64,000 bases of DNA. Origin: Allosaccharopolyspora coralli. Lineage in GTDB: Bacteria > Actinomycetota > Actinomycetes > Mycobacteriales > Pseudonocardiaceae. Under the pieces are notes generated by a model. The model was given only the letters and a program-made list of their open reading frames with translations. It made no database searches and had not been told where the DNA came from. A program made the translations under genes and the position numbers. The stretch spans positions 2,914,001-2,978,000 of the forward strand of contig NZ_CP045929.1 in NCBI RefSeq assembly GCF_009664835.1, given 5' to 3'. Below, piece after piece: positions 8,011 through 15,522 of the stretch; positions within the stretch are counted from its first letter, which is position 1; each line of letters begins with the position of its first letter.

Positions 8011-9465
8011 ATGCGGCAGGTCGACGTGGCGATCGTGGGTGCCGGTCTCGCAGGGTTGAGCGCGGCTCGGCACCTGTCCCGACGCGGTCTGTCGGTGACC
8101 GTGCTGGAACAGGCCGACGACGTCGGAGGGCGTGTCCGGACCGACGAGGTCAGCGGGTTCCGGCTGGATCGAGGTTTCCAGATCCTGTTGCCCGCCTACC
8201 CTGAAGTGCGCGCGCTGTTCTCGCTCCCACGGCTGGGTCCGTGCCCGTTCCCGCGTGCCGTCGCGGTTCCCGATGCCAGTGGCACACGCCGCGTGCTCGC
8301 GGACCCGAGACGGCGTCCAGGAGCGTTGCCGGACCTCTTCGGCAGCCGTGACCTGTCGACATGTGACCCGCTCGCTCTCGCCGCTGTGTCCACACGAGAC
8401 TTACTGACTCCCGCGAACCGTCTCCTGACGGCCCGCGACCGTTCCACGCGCACTGAGCTGAGGCGGTGGGGACTGTCCGAAAGAGCGATCGCGCGAGTTC
8501 TGCGACCGTTCCTGGCGGGCGTGTTCTTGGAGGATCGGCTGGACACCTCCGCCAGGTTCTTCCACCTGGTGTGGCGCAGCTTCGCCCGAGCCTCGCCCGT
8601 CGTGCCGTCAGGCGGCATGGGCGTTCTCGCCCACGACCTCGCGGACCGTTTGCCGGCAGGGTCGATACGCTGCGACGCGGGCGTCGCCAGCGTCGAGAAC
8701 TCTCGGGCCGTGCTGGAATCCGGGGAAACCGTCTCGGCAGACGCGATCGTCGTCGCCACCGACGGCACTACTGCCGCGCGATTGCTGCCCGGCCTGCGCG
8801 CACCACGCTGGAACTCCGTCACGACGTTCTACCACCGCAGCCAGTCATCTCCGAGTGACGGCGCAGTGCTCACCACCGATCCCCATGGTCACCTGCTGAA
8901 CACCGTCGTACTCAGCGACGTCGCCGCCTCCTACGCTCCGCGCGGGTCGACGTTGGTGAGTACCTCCGTGCTCGGTGTGCCTTCGGATCTCAGAGGGCGT
9001 TGTGGATCTGAGGTCGGTGGTCCGGTACCGCCGCCCCAGTTCGTGCCTCGCGGCGTTGGGGTCCTCTTGAGTACCAGGCGTACGCGGCGAGAACCCCTGC
9101 CTTGCGAGGCACGAACTGGAACGACGGAGCCCCTCACTTTTCTGCGGCTGGGCACGTATGAGGCGTGCCCTACGGGCACCAAGGAAGTTCCCAAATGCAC
9201 TCTCACCGACACCGAGAGAGCCGTTCGAGAACGACTCGCTCGTCTGCACCAGGGCACGACCGGTGATGTCGAGCTCGTCTCCCACTACCCCGTCGCCCGT
9301 GCGGTACCGACGTTGACTGCGGGCTCGCCGCTGCGTCGGCCGGTGCGACTCGCGCCCGGGCTCTACGTCTGCGGAGATCATCGAGAGACACCTTCCATTC
9401 AGGGCGCGCTGTTCTCCGGCAGGCGCGCCGCCGGGGCGGCGCTGGCCGATCTGCGGCGCAGGTGA
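8011..9465 (+). CDS. FAD-dependent amine-oxidase/desaturase-like oxidoreductase with a 71-residue repeat-derived insert
   Basis: 484-residue flavoprotein of the phytoene desaturase/protoporphyrinogen oxidase-like superfamily. The FAD motif is IVGAGLAGLSAARHLSRRG (residues 7-25) followed by GGRVRTDE; the C-terminal FAD motif is LYVCGDHRETPSIQGALFSGRRAA. Residues 328-398 do not belong to the fold. They are encoded by a mobile repeat (8993-9202) plus its 3-bp target duplication, which together add exactly 71 codons and keep the frame. Without it the protein would be 413 residues and read VPSDLTDTERAVRERLARL across the join. ATG 8011 has GAGGTGGG upstream. It may still work if the insert is a surface loop; otherwise it is a disrupted allele. 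Confidence 0.8.
   Translation: MRQVDVAIVGAGLAGLSAARHLSRRGLSVTVLEQADDVGGRVRTDEVSGFRLDRGFQILLPAYPEVRALFSLPRLGPCPFPRAVAVPDASGTRRVLADPRRRPGALPDLFGSRDLSTCDPLALAAVSTRDLLTPANRLLTARDRSTRTELRRWGLSERAIARVLRPFLAGVFLEDRLDTSARFFHLVWRSFARASPVVPSGGMGVLAHDLADRLPAGSIRCDAGVASVENSRAVLESGETVSADAIVVATDGTTAARLLPGLRAPRWNSVTTFYHRSQSSPSDGAVLTTDPHGHLLNTVVLSDVAASYAPRGSTLVSTSVLGVPSDLRGRCGSEVGGPVPPPQFVPRGVGVLLSTRRTRREPLPCEARTGTTEPLTFLRLGTYEACPTGTKEVPKCTLTDTERAVRERLARLHQGTTGDVELVSHYPVARAVPTLTAGSPLRRPVRLAPGLYVCGDHRETPSIQGALFSGRRAAGAALADLRRR
8993..9202 (+). mobile_element. MITE-like element, 210-bp copy A, inside the FAD gene
   Basis: The ends are imperfect terminal inverted repeats: GAGGGCGTTGTGG (8993-9005) against the complement of CCCAAATGCACTC (9190-9202). 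The direct repeat TCA flanks it at 8990-8992 and 9203-9205. It encodes no transposase. Inside are palindromes around TGCCTTGCGAGGCA and GTGCCC-TA-GGGCAC. Closely matching sequence recurs in reverse orientation at 62111-62322 and, internally deleted, at 60462-60509. TCA duplications fit the TNA targets known for IS1031-type IS5-family elements (inference). Confidence 0.8.
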
Positions 9466-9679
9466 CACGGAGTATCCACCGAGCCGAACGCGCAGACCTG
9501 GCGGACGTACCGCAAGAACCCGAACGCGTGGCCGCCACCTCCTACACTCACCAGGAAAGGCAGGACGGCCTCGGGAGACACGGTGACGACAAGGCAGGCG
9601 GGAGCAGAGTCCTCGGCGTGCGTGTGACAAGTCCTGAACACGACTGCGGCACCGACAGTGTCGCCGACGGGAGTGTTCG

Positions 9680-10378
9680 ATGAGCCCGCGTCCGTACGTG
9701 CTGCTGTCGGTGGCCACGGCGTTGGACGGCTACATCGACGACAGCAGTTCGCGTCGGCTGCTGCTGTCCAACGGCGAGGATCTCGAGCGCGTCGACGCGG
9801 TCCGCGCGAGCGTGGACGCGATCGCGGTCGGCGCGAACACGATCCGCACCGACAACCCTCGCCTGCTCGTCCAGTCCGACTCCCGACGCCGACAGCGGCT
9901 CGACGCCGGACTCGGCGCCACACCGACCAAGGTCACCTTCAGCGTCACCGGCGACCTCGACCCGGCCGCGCACTTCTTCACCACCGGCGACGCCGACAAG
10001 CTCGTCTACACTCCCACGGGTCGGCGAGCACGGCTGATCGACACGCTCGGCGAGGTCGCCACCGTCGTCGACGCGGGTGAACCGTTCTCACTGACCACCG
10101 TGCTGGCGGACCTGGCCGCCCGCGAGGTGCGGCGCGTCATGGTCGAAGGGGGCGGTGTGATGCACACGCTGTTCCTCGGTGCGGACGTCGTCGACGAACT
10201 GCACCTCGTGTACGCGCCGTTCTTCGTCGGTGACACCAGCGCCCCCCGGTTCGTGCGTCCGACCCCACTGCCGCAGAACTCGGCGCGCCGCATGACGCTC
10301 GCCGAAACGAGGCAGATCGGCGACGTCGTTCTGCTGCGCTACCTGCCCCTGGGCGGCGAAAACCCGTCGCCGCCGTGA
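9680..10378 (+). CDS. RibD C-terminal-domain (dihydrofolate reductase-like) reductase
   Basis: 232 residues, a single RibD-C domain: SVATALDGYIDD (N-terminal strand and helix), the AIAVGANTIRTDNPRL motif near residue 55 that contacts NADPH and ribose phosphate, and VMVEGGGVMHTLFL near 155. RibD-C proteins reduce the ribosyl group of pyrimidine intermediates in riboflavin synthesis; stand-alone forms without a deaminase domain also act in unrelated pterin-type reactions. It follows the FAD gene by 214 bp, a stretch in which I see no convincing gene, and is convergent with the CNNM gene (3 bp between stops). Its link to the FAD enzyme (flavin or pterin supply) is inference. Confidence 0.8.
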   Translation: MSPRPYVLLSVATALDGYIDDSSSRRLLLSNGEDLERVDAVRASVDAIAVGANTIRTDNPRLLVQSDSRRRQRLDAGLGATPTKVTFSVTGDLDPAAHFFTTGDADKLVYTPTGRRARLIDTLGEVATVVDAGEPFSLTTVLADLAAREVRRVMVEGGGVMHTLFLGADVVDELHLVYAPFFVGDTSAPRFVRPTPLPQNSARRMTLAETRQIGDVVLLRYLPLGGENPSPP

Positions 10379-10381
10379 CCG

Positions 10382-11665
10382 TCACCGAGGTTCGTCCGGT
10401 GAATGTGCAGCGATGCGAACGCGGTCGACACGGCGCCCGTCCATGGCGAGCACGGTGAAGCGATGCCCTACGGCGTCGACGAAGTCGCCTTCCGCGGGGA
10501 CGTACCCCAAGCGGCTCATGACGAAGCCCCCCAGCGTGTCGTACGGACCTTTCGGCAGGCTGATGCCGGTCTGTTCCTGTACATCGTCGTGGTGCGTGAG
10601 GCCGTCGATGTCGTACGTGCCGTCCGAGTGCGGCGTGGCTGGTGTCGCGCTGGGGTCGCGCTCGTCCCAGATCTCGCCGACGATCTCCTCCACGAGGTCC
10701 TCGATGGTGACGATGCCGTCGGTCCCGCCGTACTCGTCGACGACCACCGCCACGTGGCCGCCCGACTGCCGCATGTGCGACAGGGCGCTCAGCGCGGGTT
10801 TGCTGCGGGGCAGAGCGGGCGCCAGGCGCACCACCTCCCCGACGGTGAGACTGCCGTTCCAGTGGAGCAGGTCGCGGACGTGGATGAATCCGAGGACGTC
10901 GTCGGTGGTCTCACCGATCACCGGGTACCGGGAGTGCGGCTTGTCGAGGATTTCGTCGACGGCGTCCGCGAGCGTCGTCGACGCCTGCAGGAAATCCACC
11001 TCGGTACGCGGAACCATGACCTCCGAGAGCACGCGGTCCCCTACTTGGAACGCGTCGTCGAGCAGTTCTCGCTCCTCGACGCTGAGCTGCTCGTTGGTGC
11101 GCACCATGTCCCGGAGTTCGTCCTGGGTGACCGACGACTCCGCTGCCTGTGGGTCCACCCCGAGTAGTCGCACGACGGCGTTGGTGGACTTCGACAGCAG
11201 CCAGATCATCGGCTTGGCGAGTGTGGCGACCTTGTCGAGGACGCCCGCGGTCAGCAGTGCGACCCGCTCCGTGCGTTGCAGCGCCACCCGTTTCGGCGTC
11301 AGCTCACCGAACACCAGGGACAGATAGGACACCAACGCGGTCACCAGTACCAGAGCGAGAGTGGCGGCGATCCCCACCGGTACCCCCCACCCTTCGAGCA
11401 CTGGCTCGACGCGGACCGCGATCGTCGCCCCGCCGTAGCTGGACGCGAAGAACCCGGCGAAGGTGACCCCGATCTGCACTGCCGACAGGAACCGGTTCGA
11501 GTCCGCGCGCAACGCGGCTACCCGAGCACCACGACGTCCCTGCTCGGCCAGCTTGCTGACTTGGCCTTCGCGCAACGCCACCAATGCGATCTCGGCAGCG
11601 GCGAAGAACCCGCCGCCGAGCACGAACACCATGACCAGGGCGAGATTCCACGCGATGCCGTCCAT
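10382..11665 (-). CDS. CNNM/CorC (HlyC-type) membrane transporter
   Basis: 427-residue inner-membrane protein of the DUF21-CBS family, associated with Mg2+/Co2+ efflux or homeostasis. Domain order: DUF21 membrane domain with hydrophobic segments near 5-25, 60-80, 98-120 and 135-155; a CBS pair (about 205-330, MVPRTEVDFLQ and VVVDEYGGTDGIVTIEDLVEEIVGEI); and a C-terminal CorC_HlyC domain (about 340-420, YDIDGLTHHDDVQEQTG to YVPAEGDFVDAVGHRFTVL). The start is ATG 11665, giving the conserved N-terminal helix. The old label hemolysin is not supported by function. Confidence 0.88.
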   Translation of the reverse strand: MDGIAWNLALVMVFVLGGGFFAAAEIALVALREGQVSKLAEQGRRGARVAALRADSNRFLSAVQIGVTFAGFFASSYGGATIAVRVEPVLEGWGVPVGIAATLALVLVTALVSYLSLVFGELTPKRVALQRTERVALLTAGVLDKVATLAKPMIWLLSKSTNAVVRLLGVDPQAAESSVTQDELRDMVRTNEQLSVEERELLDDAFQVGDRVLSEVMVPRTEVDFLQASTTLADAVDEILDKPHSRYPVIGETTDDVLGFIHVRDLLHWNGSLTVGEVVRLAPALPRSKPALSALSHMRQSGGHVAVVVDEYGGTDGIVTIEDLVEEIVGEIWDERDPSATPATPHSDGTYDIDGLTHHDDVQEQTGISLPKGPYDTLGGFVMSRLGYVPAEGDFVDAVGHRFTVLAMDGRRVDRVRIAAHSPDEPR

Positions 11666-11741
11666 GTCCCGAGTCTGGCATCGTCACGGCGTCCGCGAGC
11701 TCGAATACGCGCCGGAAACGATGCATGAGCCGGTCAGCGCG

Positions 11742-11934
11742 TCACACGAGTAGGGCGAACAGGCCTCCACCGGCGGCGATGCCCACGAAGACACCACCCG
11801 CGACCTGCGGCGCGGTGCGAACTCGCGACCAGGCCACCCCAGCAGCCCGGACCGCCAACACCACAGCGGACCGTAGGTGATCGGGAACACGACCGTCGCG
11901 CCTGCCGCGACCGCCGAATGCAGGCACCTCTCCA
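11742..11934 (-). pseudogene. Frameshifted remnant of a PAP2-type phosphatase/membrane protein
   Basis: Two reading frames of the minus strand join into one recognisable C-terminus: HSAVAAGATVVFPITYGP in the first, then, after a one-base shift near 11845-11860, AVVLAVRAAGVAWSRVRTAP and QVAGGVFVGIAAGGGLFALLV in the second, ending at a stop. HSA followed by an ITYG-type helix and WSRVR plus a final hydrophobic helix resembles the phosphatase core of PAP2 proteins, where the histidine and arginine are catalytic. The N-terminal half is absent, so this is a decayed fragment between the CNNM and YggT genes. Confidence 0.5.
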
Positions 11935-11944
11935 TACCAGCGTG

Positions 11945-12220
11945 CTACAGGCTGAACGCGATCGACCGGAGGAGGAACGTGGCCAGCAGCACCGCCGTGA
12001 ACGCCAGGTCGATCGCCACTCCACCCGCACCGACCGGCCCCAGCACCCGGCGCACCGGCGCGATCACCGGTTCCGTCGCGGTGTGGGTGAGCTCGCGGCC
12101 GCGGCTCACCCAGCTCGGCACCGTGGTGAGGACCGATGCCCAGTCCAGCACCAGACGGACGATCAGCAGCAACAGGAACACTGTCAGCACGTATCCGAGC
12201 AGGGTTCCGATGAGGCTCAT
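11945..12220 (-). CDS. YggT-family integral membrane protein
   Basis: 91 residues with two hydrophobic segments (about 5-27, LLGYVLTVFLLLLIVRLVLDW, and 66-88) around a short conserved middle (TEPVIAPVRRVLGPVGAGGVAIDLA), the YggT repeat pattern. In actinobacteria a yggT gene usually sits near sepF and divIVA; here it is isolated. ATG 12220 follows an AAGGAG-like sequence. Function is unknown; a role in membrane organisation or osmotic tolerance has been proposed for the family. Confidence 0.85.
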   Translation of the reverse strand: MSLIGTLLGYVLTVFLLLLIVRLVLDWASVLTTVPSWVSRGRELTHTATEPVIAPVRRVLGPVGAGGVAIDLAFTAVLLATFLLRSIAFSL

Positions 12221-12344
12221 GGCGACTCCTTCGTGGCGGCCGGGCTCGTACTCCTACCAACGTGCCAGACGTGTCCGAAGTGCCCGACGAGGGACCCGCC
12301 CGAGCGGCCAGTGGGACGGGCACACGACCACCACCGCAGACCAA

Positions 12345-13409
12345 TCAGAGCGCCGCAGGCTGTTCCTCGACGCTGCGGACCAGGTCGAGGGCCCGGCCGA
12401 GGGTGTCCAGCCGTTGCCGGACGGTCTCCCCGGCAGGATAGAAACGAACGGTGTCGACTCCGGCGTCACGCCACACCCGCAGACGTTCCCGCACCATGTC
12501 CTCGGTGCCGATCAGCGTGGTGGCGAGCACCATGTCGTCGGTGATCAGCTCGGCCGCGCCCGCGCGGTCCCCCGCTTGCCAGCGCGTCCACACCCGCTGG
12601 GCGACCTCGCCCCATCCCTGGCGGCTGTAGGCGTCGTTGTAGAAGTTCCGTTCGGCGGAACCCATTCCGCCGAGGCTGAACGCGAGTCCCTTCTTGCGCT
12701 CGGCCACCATCTCCCGCAGCTGGGATTCGTCGTCGACGAAGGCCACTTCGGCGCCCTGACACACGTCGAGATCGGCTCGGGTGCGTCCCGAAGCGGCGAG
12801 TCCGGCGTCCAGATGGTCGAAGTAGGCTTCCCGCGCACCCTCCGGCACGAAGCTCGTGCCGAGCCAGCCGTCGGCGAGCTCACCGGTGAGCCGCAGCGTC
12901 TTCGGCGACAGCGTGGCCAGATAGATCGGCACGTCGTGCTCGGCCCGCATCGACAGCCGCATCGGCTTCGAGTCGCCGGGCAGCGGGAGCGTGAATTCCC
13001 TTCCGTCGTAGGAGACTTTCTCACCGGTCGCCGCCTGCCGCACGATCTCCACGGTCTCGCGCATCCGGGTCAACGGCCGCTCGAACGGAACCCCGTGCAG
13101 ACCCTCGATCACTTGCGGCCCGGACGGGCCGAGCCCCAACAGGAATCGACCGTCCGAGATGTTGGCCAGGGTGATCGCCGCCCGTGCGATGGCCATTGGT
13201 GTGCGGGTAGCGAGCTGGATGACCCCCGAGCCGAGCAGCATCCGTTCGGTCCGCGCCGCCAGGTATCCCAGCGGCGACGGTGCCTCCGATCCCCATGCCT
13301 CGGCCACCCAGCAGATGTCCAGGCCGAGCTTTTCCGCCTCGGTCACGTAGTCGACGACCTCGCCCCACGGGCCGGAGGACGCTTCGATCGTGGTCGCGGT
13401 GCGCATCAT
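12345..13409 (-). CDS. LLM-class (luciferase-like) F420- or FMN-dependent oxidoreductase
   Basis: 354-residue bacterial-luciferase-like TIM-barrel enzyme. Hallmarks are the N-terminal barrel with AEKLGLDICWVAEAWGSEA (about 25-43), LATRTPMAIARAAITLANISDGRFLLGLG (about 75-105) and YLATLSPKTLRLTGELADGWLGTSF (about 180-205). In mycolata-type actinobacteria this subgroup mostly uses F420. The start overlaps the stop of the upstream SRPBCC gene (ATGATGA context at 13409-13406), so the two are translationally coupled; the second Met at 13406 is also possible. The substrate is unknown. Confidence 0.85.
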   Translation of the reverse strand: MMRTATTIEASSGPWGEVVDYVTEAEKLGLDICWVAEAWGSEAPSPLGYLAARTERMLLGSGVIQLATRTPMAIARAAITLANISDGRFLLGLGPSGPQVIEGLHGVPFERPLTRMRETVEIVRQAATGEKVSYDGREFTLPLPGDSKPMRLSMRAEHDVPIYLATLSPKTLRLTGELADGWLGTSFVPEGAREAYFDHLDAGLAASGRTRADLDVCQGAEVAFVDDESQLREMVAERKKGLAFSLGGMGSAERNFYNDAYSRQGWGEVAQRVWTRWQAGDRAGAAELITDDMVLATTLIGTEDMVRERLRVWRDAGVDTVRFYPAGETVRQRLDTLGRALDLVRSVEEQPAAL

Positions 13410-13921
13410 TCCCGCCCCTGTTCCGCCATGGTCTTGATCGCCTCGACGGTCGCGTGGATGCCGCTCTCGAATTCCCGGAGTCGGACGTAGACGATCTTCT
13501 GCTCCTTGTCGGGCATCCGCTCGATCGCCTCCGACAGGCCGGAACGGCCCGGCCCCAGTTGCACCCATTGCGTCAACAGCGTTCCGCCGTCCTGCGCGGT
13601 GCAGGTGAAACGCCAGACCGCCGCGGGACTGTCGGGGTTCTCCACCGCCCACGCGAACACGGTCGGTGGCTCGAAACGCACTACGTACGAAGTGGTGGAC
13701 CACTCCCCCATCTCTGTGTGCGCGTTGTGACCCGCGAACCGGGCGCCCACGGCCGGGCCGGTCAAGCCGTCCAGCCATTCGACCGACTGCAGCTCGGAAC
13801 TCACGCGCGGCATCAGTTCGATGTCCGAGACGAGCTCCCAGACCCGTTCCGGCGGCGCGTCGACCCAGGTTCGCGACTCGACCGTCGGGGTGTCCGCGTA
13901 GCGTGCGCCCGTCCATTCCAT
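13406..13921 (-). CDS. SRPBCC-family (polyketide cyclase/START-like) protein
   Basis: 171-residue helix-grip protein. The pattern VESRTWVDAPPERVWELVSDIELMPRVSSELQSVEWLDG at 15-53 and GTLLTQWVQLGPGRSGL near 117 are typical of SRPBCC ligand-binding proteins, which have a deep hydrophobic cavity. The overlap with the luciferase-like oxidoreductase suggests they act on the same hydrophobic substrate. ATG 13921 is the first in-frame start. Confidence 0.8.
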   Translation of the reverse strand: MEWTGARYADTPTVESRTWVDAPPERVWELVSDIELMPRVSSELQSVEWLDGLTGPAVGARFAGHNAHTEMGEWSTTSYVVRFEPPTVFAWAVENPDSPAAVWRFTCTAQDGGTLLTQWVQLGPGRSGLSEAIERMPDKEQKIVYVRLREFESGIHATVEAIKTMAEQGRE

Positions 13922-14026
13922 GACCCGCGAACCTCCTGATCGGCTGTCAGTGCAAGTCGATGACCACCACAGTTTCTCAAGCGGACTGAGGTGTCAAGAG
14001 GATGCGGCGACCACCGAGGCACCCCC

Positions 14027-14524
14027 TCAGTCGGCGAAACGTTCCCGGACGTCCGGTCGCTGCGCGAGGTGCGGCGGATACCCCGGCCCCATCCGAGTCC
14101 GGGTGTTCTCTGCGGTCATCGGCTGCCCGCACGAGGAGCACGCCACCTCGGCGGAACCCTCGTGCCCGCACGTGTCGTGCACGTGCGTCACCGGCGGTCC
14201 CGCCTCACCGGCCAGCCACCGATCGCCCCAGGCGCTCATCGCCAGCAGCACGCCGTAGAAGTCCCGTCCCTTCTCGGTGAGCACGTACTCGTGACGCACC
14301 GGCTCGGTCTGATACAGCGCCTTCTCCAACAGGCCTTCGTCCACCAGCCGCCGCAGCCGCTCGGTGAGCGTGTTGCGCGCGATGCCGAGCGACTCCTGGA
14401 ACGTGTCGAAACGCCGGATCCCGTAGAACGCCTCGCGCAACACCAGCGGCGTCCACCAGTCGCCCAGCAGATCCATGGTGCGCGCCACCGAACAAGGCCA
14501 GCGCGCGAACGAAGTCCGCCTCAT
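14027..14524 (-). CDS. HxlR-family transcriptional regulator
   Basis: 165-residue winged-helix regulator: CSVARTMDLLGDWWTPLVLREAFYGIRRFDTFQESLGIARNTLTERLRRLVDEGLLEK is a complete HxlR/DUF24 domain. The C-terminal extension carries HDTCGHE and ACSSCGQPM, so Cys and His pairs could bind zinc or sense thiol stress. ATG at 14524; longer upstream frames are shadows of the divergent methyltransferase gene. The 90-bp divergent spacing suggests it regulates that gene and possibly itself. Confidence 0.85.
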   Translation of the reverse strand: MRRTSFARWPCSVARTMDLLGDWWTPLVLREAFYGIRRFDTFQESLGIARNTLTERLRRLVDEGLLEKALYQTEPVRHEYVLTEKGRDFYGVLLAMSAWGDRWLAGEAGPPVTHVHDTCGHEGSAEVACSSCGQPMTAENTRTRMGPGYPPHLAQRPDVRERFAD

Positions 14525-14614
14525 GAGCACCAGGATAGGTCGCAGCGGCACCGAAACCCAGCGTTCGGCGCCCGGCTTCTGTCGCCAGGAACACCCTCGT
14601 GAAACACTCCACCC

Positions 14615-15502
14615 ATGCAGGAGAACCCGCATACCGGCAGCGTCCCTGCGCAGCACAACAGCGGTGTCCATGCGCCGAACGCCGAGCAGTCGCGAGCGTG
14701 GAACGGGGACGACGGCCGCCACTGGGTCGACCACACTCAGCGGTACGAGTCGATCCTGCAAGGATTCGACCGACCCCTGCTGCAAGCCGCCGAGCTGTCC
14801 ACGGCAGATCGCGTCCTCGACGTCGGCTGTGGGTGCGGACAGTCCACGTTCGCAGCCGCCCGACTCGTCCCGACCGGTGCGGTGACAGGGCTCGATCTGT
14901 CCGAGCCCATGCTCGCGTACGCACGCGACCGCGCCGGACCGACACAGTCCGCCGAGGTCACCTTCGAGCTCGGCGACGCCCAGCGACACGCGTTCCTTCC
15001 CGGCGGATACGACGCGGTGATCAGCCGGTTCGGCGTCATGTTCTTCGCGGACCCGTCGGCGGCGTTCACCAACATCGCCGCAGCCGTGCGGCCGGGAGGC
15101 CGGCTGGCCTTCGTGTGCTGGCAACCGGCCGACCGTAACCCGTGGACCCGCAAGACCGCGGGCACGCTCGCCGAGTACGTGGACTTCCCCGACGAAGGCG
15201 AGCACCGGTGCGGTCCGTTCGCGTTCGCCGACCCCGCTCGAATCCGGGAGGTGTTGGCGGGTACCGGCTTCGTCGACGTCGACATCACGGCGATCACCGA
15301 ACCGATGCGAACGGCCGACGACGTCGAGGACGCGATCGGCTTCATCTGCGAAGGTTCGATGGCCACCGCCCTGACCGAAGCCGGACCGGACCTCGCGACC
15401 CGCGCTCTCGACGCCGTCCGCGCCGCGCTGGCACCCCACGAAACGGATGACGGTCTCGTGCTACCGGGACACGCCTGGCTCGTCTCCGCTCGCCGAGCGT
15501 GA
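14615..15502 (+). CDS. Class I SAM-dependent methyltransferase
   Basis: 295 residues with a Methyltransf_11/25 core: motif I VLDVGCGCGQSTFAAARL (about 67-84), the acidic residue after beta-2 in GLDLSEPMLAYAR, and the post-I region DAVISRFGVMFFADP (about 135-149) with the late LAFVCWQ strand. Similar proteins act on small molecules or sugars, and none of the motifs indicates which. It is divergent from hxlR and convergent with the gntP-type gene (20 bp between stops). Confidence 0.82.
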   Translation: MQENPHTGSVPAQHNSGVHAPNAEQSRAWNGDDGRHWVDHTQRYESILQGFDRPLLQAAELSTADRVLDVGCGCGQSTFAAARLVPTGAVTGLDLSEPMLAYARDRAGPTQSAEVTFELGDAQRHAFLPGGYDAVISRFGVMFFADPSAAFTNIAAAVRPGGRLAFVCWQPADRNPWTRKTAGTLAEYVDFPDEGEHRCGPFAFADPARIREVLAGTGFVDVDITAITEPMRTADDVEDAIGFICEGSMATALTEAGPDLATRALDAVRAALAPHETDDGLVLPGHAWLVSARRA

Positions 15503-15522
15503 ACTGCCCCGCGTAGCCGGAG

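Noticed and set aside
8990-9205. CRISPR or phage attachment site as explanation for the repeated sequence
   Set aside because: There are no regular spacers, no cas or integrase genes, and the ends behave as terminal inverted repeats with 3-bp duplications.
9462-9683. 73-codon open frame after the FAD gene
   Set aside because: No ribosome-binding site, hydrophilic random-looking translation, and it overlaps the next gene's start.
12345-13916. Single 523-codon frame covering the luciferase-like gene and beyond
   Set aside because: Its first 169 codons overlap the SRPBCC gene out of frame and are Arg-rich; the true start is at the ATGATG near 13409.
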